From Oscillospiraceae bacterium (GTDB lineage Bacteria > Bacillota > Clostridia > Oscillospirales > Ruminococcaceae): 48,028 nucleotides of DNA. The notes beneath the pieces were generated by a model. That model saw only the letters and a program-made list of their open reading frames with translations. It was not told where the DNA came from and did no database searches. The position numbers and the translations under genes are program-made. Of this stretch, positions 8,465 through 15,888 are shown piece by piece. The stretch is taken from positions 1 to 48,028 of the forward strand of contig JAFUWN010000019.1 of NCBI GenBank assembly GCA_017483465.1, read 5' to 3'. Within the stretch, counting starts at the first letter, position 1, and each line of letters begins with the position of its first letter.

Positions 8465-8493
8465 ATTCTAGCATATTTCATGAAAAAAAGCAA
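8465..8493 (-). promoter_or_regulatory. Promoter of the ferredoxin gene
   Basis: On the minus strand: TTGCTT (complement of 8488-8493), a 17-base spacer ending in TGC, then TAGAAT (complement of 8465-8470). The spacing is right and it has an extended -10. Confidence 0.7.
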
Positions 8494-8666
8494 GTGTTTT
8501 TTCAAATATTTTTCAAGTAATTTTCTGTATTTTTCAGCCTGTTTTTCATGATTTTCTGAATTAGTTAAATCAGAAAACAAATATAATAATTACTATGTAT
8601 TTTGACTGATTGTGCATATCTCACAGCGTTTTATTTATTTTTTTGTGTAAAATATTTGAAAAATGC

Positions 8667-8696
8667 TTGACAGATGGCGGTATTTTCTGTTATAAT
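8667..8696 (+). promoter_or_regulatory. Promoter of the 12-kb sugar ABC operon
   Basis: TTGACA 8667-8672, an 18-base spacer, TATAAT 8691-8696. The 170 bases before it, back to the ferredoxin promoter, are AT-rich and show no gene. Confidence 0.88.
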
Positions 8697-8721
8697 ATAA
8701 TATGTATGAATATCTATGAAG

Positions 8722-8777
8722 CTGATATTTCCGGTTTGTGCCGGAAATATCAGACTGACTGCTGTTCCGGACAGCAG
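8722..8777 (+). other. Two stem-loops in the 5' leader of the ABC operon
   Basis: CTGATATTTCCGG (8722-8734) pairs perfectly with CCGGAAATATCAG (8741-8753) around a 6-base loop. A second hairpin, CTGCTGT-TCCGG-ACAGCAG, occupies 8759-8777. Neither is followed by a T run, so they are not terminators. They sit between the promoter and the first ribosome site (8783-8790) and could stabilise the transcript or bind a regulator. Confidence 0.65.
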
Positions 8778-8797
8778 CAAAGAAGGGTGGAATCATT

Positions 8798-11773
8798 CTG
8801 AAAAACAAGAAGATGTATATTCTGAGTGCGTTTCTTGTCTTAGCTTTGTTTTCTGAATCGGCACTTCCGGCATTCGCCGCAAAAGAACCGCAGAGAACAA
8901 AAAAAGATACTTCCGAAACGGTTCTGACGGATACTGAGGAAACGCCCCTGTATATCGAACAGGCTACTTACAGTGATTACTATGATACCTATATCGGTGA
9001 AAAACGACCCGATCAGGAAATTTTAGTCATGGGAAAAGATTATGCCGATTTTAATCCCGGAAGTGAACCGGACGGCGTTTCTGTCGGCAGTTACGGAAGC
9101 GATTATGATCAGGAGAATAAAGATAATATTCTGATCTGGGATGCTCCGGACGGCAGTATCACCTATACTGTCAATGTTCCGGAAACCGGAATCTATTGTC
9201 TGGATTTCTCGTATATGCCGATTCCGTCAAATATGGCAAATATCGAATTCGGCATTCTGATTGACGGAGAATCGCCTTATGATACGGCTTCCCGTGCAAC
9301 ACTGAATAAGATTTATGTCAACAGTGAAGAAATCAAGCTCGACTCGAAAGGCAATCAGGTCAGACCGCCTCAGATTCAGACCGGCATGTGGCTGGAAACG
9401 CCGCTTCCTGATGTGGATGGATTATTCAATGAACCGCTGATTTTCTATCTCGAAAAAGGAAAGCACGAAATTGAATTTGATATTACCAAAGGCTATTTTG
9501 CTCTGGAATATTTCAAATTCTATCAGCCGGAAGATCTGCCGAGCTATACAGATTATAAAAACAATGTGAGTGCCGGAGTCTCCAAAGAAAGTACACCCTC
9601 TACCCTGCTCCGGATTGAGGGCGAAGCAGCGGCTTATAAAAGTGATTCTACGCTGTATCCGACTTCGGATAACTCCAGTTATTTAGCTTCTCCGTCGAAT
9701 CCGTCCAAAACCGTCTATAATACAATAGGTTCAGGAAACTGGAATCAGGCAATGCAGACGATCACCTGGCAGATAAACGGCAATGAAATTCAGGACGGCT
9801 GGTATAAATTAGGCATCAAAGCCCGTCAGAGCGAAATGCGCGGATTCTATTCCAACCGCAGAATTTATATTGATGATGAAGTCATCTGTCAGGAAATGAA
9901 TCAGGTCAAATTTTATTATGATACTGACTGGCAGGTGGTCTCTCCGACCGATGCCAATGGTGAAGAATTATATATTTATCTCAAAGGCGGAGAAAATCAT
10001 ACGATCAAAATGGAAGTCATCCCCGGTGAAATCGGAGAATCTATGAGAGTGCTCGATGCTGCTGTGCTGGATATTAACTCCTATTACAGAAAAATTCTGA
10101 TGATCACAGGCCCTTCACCGGACAAGTATACGGATTATTATGTACATGAACGTATTCCGGAATTACTGGGAGAATTCGAGAGATTGTCCAATGACCTGAA
10201 AGCGATTCAGAATAATATTGAAACTATGGCAGGTTCGGAAGGCTCCGAAGCCGCTTCTCTGGAGCGTATGTATCTGGTACTTGACAGCTGTATTGAAACA
10301 CCGCTGAAAATTCCGGATTATCTTTCTCAGATCAAAGATAATATCACAGCTCTTTCGGCATGGATGTTCGACTACAGAGGTCAGCCGCTGGAAGTGGATT
10401 ACTTGGAATTGGCTTCGGCAGATCAGAAATTCAGTTCCGTGAAGAGAAATGCTTTCAAATCTTTAAGCTTCGGCTGGAAAAGATTTTATAGTTCTTTCTT
10501 TGAAGATTATACCAATCTTTCTGACGATGCCGGAGAAGAAGCTATTAATGTCTGGGTCAGCTTAGGCCGTGATCAGGCAATGGTTGTCAAGTCTCTGGTA
10601 GAATCTGAATTCTCCGAACAGTATGATACTCCGATTGCTGTCAATCTGGTAGTCGGCGGCGTTGTCGAGGCGACTCTCGCCGGAAAAGGCCCTGATGTCG
10701 CACTGTTCCTCGGCGGTGAATTCCCTGTCAACTTAGCGGCCAGAGGTCTGCTTGTAGATTTAAAGAACGAATTTTCTGATTTCGACGAAGTAACACAGAG
10801 ATTTCAGGAAAATGCAACCGTTCCCTATTGCTATGAAAACGGCTGTTATGGTCTGCCGTTAAGTCAGAGCTGGGCCATGATGTTCTACAGAAAAGATATT
10901 CTTTCTGAAATGGGCTATACTGCTCCGCCGTCCACATGGGATGATATTATTGACATGCTCCCCGGACTACAGAGAAATTACATGTATGTCGGTCTGGTGC
11001 TTCCGGTTGTTTCCGGTACGAATGCGACAATCTCCGCCGCTACGGAATCCGGTCATACGTTCGCAATGTATATGCTTCAGAACGGTCTGAATTATTACAA
11101 TGCCGATCAGACACAGACCAATTTTGATGATATTATTGCCGTAAAAGCTTTCGAGAAATGGACGGATATGTATACCAAATACGGCTTTGAACAGTCTTAT
11201 GACGGTTTCTCCAGATTCCGGACGGGTGAATATCCGATTGTCATTTCTGACTATAGTTTTTATAATCAGCTTTCTGTTGCCTCTCCGGAAATCAAGGGCT
11301 TATGGGGCTTCACACAAGTCCCCGGCACAGTACAGGAAGACGGCAGCATTTCTCATGCTGTCAATTCAACCTCTTCCGGTGCAGTCATCTTCAATAAATG
11401 CAAAGATATTCAGGGAGCATGGGATTTCCTGAAATGGTTCAGCTCTACTGACGTACAAGTGGAATACGGTACACAGATTGAAGGCCTGCTCGGTCAGCTC
11501 GGCCGCTATACGACTGCCAATACAGCGGCTCTCCAGCAGCTGGCATGGTCGAAATCCGAACAGGAAATCCTGCTCAATGCTCAGAGCGAACTGCAGGAAA
11601 TTCCGATTATTCCGGCTTCGTATGCCGTTACCAGAAATATTATGAATGCATTCCGTGAAACGGTCAATAACAATGAAAATCCCCGTGATACGCTGTTATG
11701 GTATAACCGTGATATTAATACAGAAATCACCAGAAAGCGTGAAAATCTGGGGCTTTCCACGGCTTCTGACTAA
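8798..11773 (+). CDS. Extracellular solute-binding protein with two carbohydrate-binding-like modules
   Basis: An exported protein of about 990 residues. A signal peptide is followed by two beta-sandwich modules (about 75-245 and 270-420) that look like CBM/galactose-binding domains, then a helical linker (about 430-570). A family 1 solute-binding domain follows (about 580-965), with AINVWVSLGRDQ at its start and hinge-like motifs such as PLSQSWAMMFYRKDIL. It should present a sugar or glycan ligand to the permeases of the same operon. The signal peptide has no lipobox cysteine, so retention at the cell surface must work another way. The start is uncertain. AAGGGTGG at 8783-8790 fits a CTG at 8798 (giving MKNKKMYIL, a good signal-peptide start), while the first ATG is at 8813. 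Confidence 0.82.
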   Translation: MKNKKMYILSAFLVLALFSESALPAFAAKEPQRTKKDTSETVLTDTEETPLYIEQATYSDYYDTYIGEKRPDQEILVMGKDYADFNPGSEPDGVSVGSYGSDYDQENKDNILIWDAPDGSITYTVNVPETGIYCLDFSYMPIPSNMANIEFGILIDGESPYDTASRATLNKIYVNSEEIKLDSKGNQVRPPQIQTGMWLETPLPDVDGLFNEPLIFYLEKGKHEIEFDITKGYFALEYFKFYQPEDLPSYTDYKNNVSAGVSKESTPSTLLRIEGEAAAYKSDSTLYPTSDNSSYLASPSNPSKTVYNTIGSGNWNQAMQTITWQINGNEIQDGWYKLGIKARQSEMRGFYSNRRIYIDDEVICQEMNQVKFYYDTDWQVVSPTDANGEELYIYLKGGENHTIKMEVIPGEIGESMRVLDAAVLDINSYYRKILMITGPSPDKYTDYYVHERIPELLGEFERLSNDLKAIQNNIETMAGSEGSEAASLERMYLVLDSCIETPLKIPDYLSQIKDNITALSAWMFDYRGQPLEVDYLELASADQKFSSVKRNAFKSLSFGWKRFYSSFFEDYTNLSDDAGEEAINVWVSLGRDQAMVVKSLVESEFSEQYDTPIAVNLVVGGVVEATLAGKGPDVALFLGGEFPVNLAARGLLVDLKNEFSDFDEVTQRFQENATVPYCYENGCYGLPLSQSWAMMFYRKDILSEMGYTAPPSTWDDIIDMLPGLQRNYMYVGLVLPVVSGTNATISAATESGHTFAMYMLQNGLNYYNADQTQTNFDDIIAVKAFEKWTDMYTKYGFEQSYDGFSRFRTGEYPIVISDYSFYNQLSVASPEIKGLWGFTQVPGTVQEDGSISHAVNSTSSGAVIFNKCKDIQGAWDFLKWFSSTDVQVEYGTQIEGLLGQLGRYTTANTAALQQLAWSKSEQEILLNAQSELQEIPIIPASYAVTRNIMNAFRETVNNNENPRDTLLWYNRDINTEITRKRENLGLSTASD

Positions 11774-11798
11774 TTTTGAAAGCAAGGAGGAATCAGAT

Positions 11799-12752
11799 TT
11801 GGAACAGGTTGGAAAAACTTTGAAAAATTCTGAAATCGGAAAGCGTACCAAAGAAGAAGAACGCCGTATGTTATGGCTGCAAATCAAACAGAATAAAGAG
11901 TGTTATTTCATGATGCTCCCGTTTATGCTGGTATTCTTCATCTTTACAATTGTACCGGTTGTGATGTCCCTACCGATGGGCTTTACAGATTTCGATATGG
12001 TACAGCTTCCGAAATTTATCGGCTTATCGAATTATACAACTTTATTTTTAAATGACAGTATTTTTATCCAGTCGATTCGTGTCACACTGGTATTTGCCTT
12101 ATTCACAGGGCCTTTAAGCTATGTATTATGCTTCCTGCTGGCATGGCTGATTAACGAGCTTCATCCGAAGCTGAAAACAATTTTTACACTGATCTTCTAT
12201 GCACCGTCTATGGCAAATGTCTATACTGTATGGCAGCTGATCTTTTCAGGCGACTCTTACGGATATTTGAATTCTGTATTATTGAATTTAGGTCTTGTGA
12301 CCGCTCCGGTGCAGTGGCTGACAGACAGTTCTTATGTACTGGGTGTTGTTATTGTCGTACAATTATGGATTTCGCTCGGTGCCGGATTCCTGGCACTCCG
12401 TGCCGGATTCCAGAATATTGACCGTTCTCAGTATGAGGCCGGTGCAATCGAGGGTATTAAAAACAGATGGCAGGAATTAATTTATATTACCATTCCGTCA
12501 ATGGGGCCTCAGCTGATGTTTGCGGCAGTCATGCAGATTGTCAGCTCGTTCACAGCCGGAACGGTATCACAAAGCTTAGTCGGCTTCCCGAGTACGGATT
12601 ATAAAGCTCATACGATCATGACACATGCCTATGACTATGGCTGGGTACGTTACGAAATGGGTTATGCATCTGCGATCTGTATGGTATTATTTATCGCAAT
12701 GCTTGTCTGCAATAAGCTCATCAGCAAACTGCTGAGCAACTTCATGGATTAA
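11799..12752 (+). CDS. Sugar ABC transporter permease (MalF/UgpA type), first pair
   Basis: A 317-residue inner-membrane permease with about six membrane helices after a charged cytoplasmic N-terminus. The ATPase-docking EAA loop reads YEAGAIEGIKNRWQELIYITIP (shown here only as its key parts: EAGAIEG and ITIP) near residues 211-232. It is the first of two permeases that would form one heterodimeric channel with the next gene. The start is TTG 11799, eight bases after a perfect AAGGAGG at 11784-11790. The frame stays open upstream into the previous gene but has no ribosome site there. No ATPase gene accompanies it, so a shared ATPase encoded elsewhere (MsmX/UgpC type) is inferred. Confidence 0.9.
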   Translation: MEQVGKTLKNSEIGKRTKEEERRMLWLQIKQNKECYFMMLPFMLVFFIFTIVPVVMSLPMGFTDFDMVQLPKFIGLSNYTTLFLNDSIFIQSIRVTLVFALFTGPLSYVLCFLLAWLINELHPKLKTIFTLIFYAPSMANVYTVWQLIFSGDSYGYLNSVLLNLGLVTAPVQWLTDSSYVLGVVIVVQLWISLGAGFLALRAGFQNIDRSQYEAGAIEGIKNRWQELIYITIPSMGPQLMFAAVMQIVSSFTAGTVSQSLVGFPSTDYKAHTIMTHAYDYGWVRYEMGYASAICMVLFIAMLVCNKLISKLLSNFMD

Positions 12753-12769
12753 GGGGGGAATTGATTTTT

Positions 12770-13702
12770 ATGGCAGCTGTAAATGTTCAGGAAAAGAAAA
12801 AAGAAATCAAAGTTCCCCGCAAATATCAGGCAGGCAGCATTGAAAAATCCAAGGGTACAAATAAACAGGCCGGAAAGAAAATCGGCGGTACAGTCGGAAT
12901 TTTCATATTTTTAACTGTATTGGGCTTATTCATGGCTCTGCCGATTTATCTGGCAGTTATCATGAGTATCAAGCCGGTGCATGAATTATTCGTCTTTCCG
13001 CCGAAATTATATGTCATTGATCCGACTCTTGATAATTTCCGTGATATGTTCCAGACTCTCTCTGATATGTGGGTACCGTTCTCAAGATATGTATTCAACA
13101 GCGTATTTGTCACCGTCTGCGTTACTGTTGCACAGTGTGTCTTTGCTTCCATGGCGGCATTTGTACTGGCAAAATGCAGAATCCCCGGCAATAATTTTAT
13201 GAATAAATTAATCGTCACTTCGCTGTTATACCAGAGCAATGTTATTTATATCATGCAGTATATTGTCATGGCAAGACTCGGCATGATCAACACATACTGG
13301 GCACTGATTCTGCCCTCTGTGGCATCTCCGATGTGCTTGTTCTTAATGCGGCAGTCCATGACAACCGTACCGGATGCCATGATCGAAGCCGCTAAAGTAG
13401 ACGGTGCCAATATGTTTACAATCTGCTGGCGGATTGTTATGCCGAACCAGAAGCCGGCTCTGATGACTATGATTATCTTCGCATTTCAGGCAGCATGGAA
13501 TATTCAGGGCGGTACACTGGTCTATAAAGAATCGCTCAAGACTCTGCCGACTGTCGTACAGCAGGCCGCAAGTGCAGGCCTTGCCCGTGCAGGTGTCGCA
13601 ATGGCCGCCGCTGTCTTCATGTTGGTACCGCCGATTGTGATTTTCATGATGGCTCAGAAAAACGTTATCGAAACGATGGCACATTCCGGCATCAAGGATT
13701 GA
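12770..13702 (+). CDS. Carbohydrate ABC transporter permease (MalG/UgpE type), first pair
   Basis: A 310-residue permease with a basic N-terminal tail, six predicted helices and the EAA loop IEAAKVDGANMFTICWRIVMP near residues 205-225 (key residues EAA...G...MP). It partners the preceding permease. AAGGGGGG at 12751-12758 precedes both a TTG at 12761 (too close) and the ATG at 12770, and the ATG was preferred. The gene lies 17 bases after its partner and its stop is followed at once by the next ribosome site, in line with a single operon transcript. Confidence 0.9.
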   Translation: MAAVNVQEKKKEIKVPRKYQAGSIEKSKGTNKQAGKKIGGTVGIFIFLTVLGLFMALPIYLAVIMSIKPVHELFVFPPKLYVIDPTLDNFRDMFQTLSDMWVPFSRYVFNSVFVTVCVTVAQCVFASMAAFVLAKCRIPGNNFMNKLIVTSLLYQSNVIYIMQYIVMARLGMINTYWALILPSVASPMCLFLMRQSMTTVPDAMIEAAKVDGANMFTICWRIVMPNQKPALMTMIIFAFQAAWNIQGGTLVYKESLKTLPTVVQQAASAGLARAGVAMAAAVFMLVPPIVIFMMAQKNVIETMAHSGIKD

Positions 13703-13713
13703 GGAGGGGGACT

Positions 13714-15243
13714 ATGCAGAATAATTTCAAAAAGATGGCCTTTTCCGTTATGGCCGGATTACTGGCTTTTACCTCTCTGGCAGGTATGGCAGTCCATGCG
13801 GAAGAGCATTATGATGTGTATAATTATGACCGCTGGGAAGAAGCTATTCCCTCACAGGCCGGCTATCTGGCAGCCCGTTCCGTCAGCGGTCAGGACTTAG
13901 GAGTCGGCGATTTCTCTGAACCGAGTGATATTTTCAGAGATGCCTATGATCAGTTTTTTATTGCGGATTCTAAAAATAACCGGATTGTTGTAACAAATTC
14001 TGACCTGACAGAAGCCGTGATGGTTATGGATGAATTCAAATATTCTGACGGCAAGACCACGACACTCAAACAGCCGGAAGGTGTTTATGTCTCTCCGGAA
14101 ACCGATCTGGTCTATATTGCAGATTATAATAATTCCAGAGTTCTGGTTTGTGATTATGACTGTAATATCCAGCTGGAGATTACAAAACCGCAGTCAGAAT
14201 TATTCTCACAGGAACTGACTTTCATGCCGCAGAGAGTTCTTGCCGATAAAGCCGGGAATGTCTATATTGTCTTAGGCAACATCACAACCGGTGCGGCAAT
14301 GTTCAATAACAAAGGCGAATTTCAGGGCTATTACGGTGCAAATACTGTAGAAGCCACATCTGCCGTTATCGCAAATTATTTCTGGAAATTGATTTCCACA
14401 GATGAAATGCGTTCCAGAACCTCCAGAACAGTGCCTTCCGGTATTACAAGCTTTGATCTGGATGATGAGGGTTTTATTTATACCTGTACACAATCGACAT
14501 CTCAGAAAAAAGATACTGTCAAGAAACTGAATCCCGCAGGAACAAATTTATTCTCCAGTCTGGAAACTTCATGGGGAGATGTCGAATCTGTCTATGATTC
14601 CAATACGAATAAAAATTATCAGTCTATGATCTGTGATATTGAAATTGCTGATGACGGAAATATCAATTGCTTGGATCTGACATCCGGCCGTGTGTTCCAG
14701 TATGACGAAGAGGGAAATTTATTATTTATCTTCGGAAGTTCCTCAGAACAGCTGGGCGGCTTCACAGAAGTCACAGCAGTAGAATCTATCGGCAATAACG
14801 TGCTGGTTCTGGATACCAGAAAAAATACAGTGACCGTCTTTGAAGAAACCGACTTCGGCAGAATCGTGCACGATGCAACTGTCAAGTATAACGGCGGCTA
14901 TTATGAAGAAGCTCTCGAACCCTGGTATCAGGTTTTGCAGTATGACGGCAATTATCGCCGTGCATTCCTGGGAATCTCAGCGGCTCTTCTTGTACAGGGT
15001 GATTATGCAGGCTCTATGAAATACGCAAAATTAGCCGATTCGCCTTACAGATATAACCGGGCTTTCGAGGGCTACCGCACGGAATGGCTGACGGAACATA
15101 TCAAAGGCGTGACAATTGCAGTTATTTTAATTATTATTGCTATTATTGCTCTGAAATTCTATCTCAGGAAACATTATAAGCCGAATCTTGAATATGATAT
15201 CACACGCACTGACGAACGCAAGCGGCAGGAGGAGGGTGAATAA
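13714..15243 (+). CDS. Exported NHL-type beta-propeller protein with TPR-like region and C-terminal membrane anchor
   Basis: A 509-residue protein: a signal peptide (about 1-27), an NHL-like beta-propeller (about 45-390), a TPR-like helical stretch (about 393-455, YYEEALEPWYQVLQYDGNYR) and one membrane helix near 465-485 followed by a basic tail. Propeller blades show the usual pattern, for example DIFRDAYDQFFIADSKNNR and VYIADYNNSRVLV. The topology suggests an extracytoplasmic propeller anchored at its C-terminus. Function is unknown. Its place between permease genes suggests it assembles with or gates the transporter, which is inference. GAGGAGGGGG lies just before ATG 13714. Confidence 0.78.
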   Translation: MQNNFKKMAFSVMAGLLAFTSLAGMAVHAEEHYDVYNYDRWEEAIPSQAGYLAARSVSGQDLGVGDFSEPSDIFRDAYDQFFIADSKNNRIVVTNSDLTEAVMVMDEFKYSDGKTTTLKQPEGVYVSPETDLVYIADYNNSRVLVCDYDCNIQLEITKPQSELFSQELTFMPQRVLADKAGNVYIVLGNITTGAAMFNNKGEFQGYYGANTVEATSAVIANYFWKLISTDEMRSRTSRTVPSGITSFDLDDEGFIYTCTQSTSQKKDTVKKLNPAGTNLFSSLETSWGDVESVYDSNTNKNYQSMICDIEIADDGNINCLDLTSGRVFQYDEEGNLLFIFGSSSEQLGGFTEVTAVESIGNNVLVLDTRKNTVTVFEETDFGRIVHDATVKYNGGYYEEALEPWYQVLQYDGNYRRAFLGISAALLVQGDYAGSMKYAKLADSPYRYNRAFEGYRTEWLTEHIKGVTIAVILIIIAIIALKFYLRKHYKPNLEYDITRTDERKRQEEGE

Positions 15244-15248
15244 GCGTT

Positions 15249-15878
15249 ATGATGGATTTAACCAATAAGCAATGGGTCAAACATGCAGTCACCCATCCGA
15301 TGGAAGGCTTTGAAGATATGCGGTGGAAAAAAGCCGGTTCTATGAAGTATTCTATTGTGATTGTCCTGCTGTGGTTTGTTGCTTCGATTTTCTATAACAG
15401 ATTATACGGCTTCCAGTTCTATGCCGAAGCCGATAAGATGTTCAATATTATTCCCTATATTGTGCAGACAATTATCTTATTCTGTACATGGGTTGTCGGC
15501 AACTGGTCGATCTGTACGCTGCTCGAAGGCGAAGGAACCATGAAAAATATTTTCATCTACAGTGCTTATGCTCTGATTCCCTACGTTGCAAGCATTTATA
15601 TTGAAGTCTTTCTGTCACATTTCCTGATTCGTGACGAGGCTGTTTTCATCGAAGCTGTGCATATTATCGGTCTGCTCTGGTCAGGAGTCCTGCTGTTTTC
15701 GGCAATCAAGTCCGTACATCAGTATTCGTTCCTGAAAACCATCGGAGCGATTATCCTGACAATCTGTGCCATGCTGATTATGCTGTTTCTGCTGGTATTG
15801 TTATTATCTCTGTTCCAGCAGGTATATGTCTTTGCATATTCGATCTATACCGAAATTGCATATCGTCTGAAAGTGTAG
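15249..15878 (+). CDS. Yip1-family membrane protein
   Basis: A 209-residue polytopic protein with about five membrane helices. The conserved middle (WVVGNWSICTLLEGEGTMKN, then YALIPYV) matches the Yip1 domain, in which a glycine-rich short motif follows the second or third helix. In bacteria the family has no defined biochemical role. The gene starts 5 bases after the NHL gene with a GGAGGAGGGTG ribosome site overlapping its end. ATG 15249 and ATG 15252 are both possible. Conserved placement next to the NHL and DUF5696-like genes points to a membrane accessory complex. Confidence 0.78.
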   Translation: MMDLTNKQWVKHAVTHPMEGFEDMRWKKAGSMKYSIVIVLLWFVASIFYNRLYGFQFYAEADKMFNIIPYIVQTIILFCTWVVGNWSICTLLEGEGTMKNIFIYSAYALIPYVASIYIEVFLSHFLIRDEAVFIEAVHIIGLLWSGVLLFSAIKSVHQYSFLKTIGAIILTICAMLIMLFLLVLLLSLFQQVYVFAYSIYTEIAYRLKV

Positions 15879-15888
15879 GTGAGCAGTC

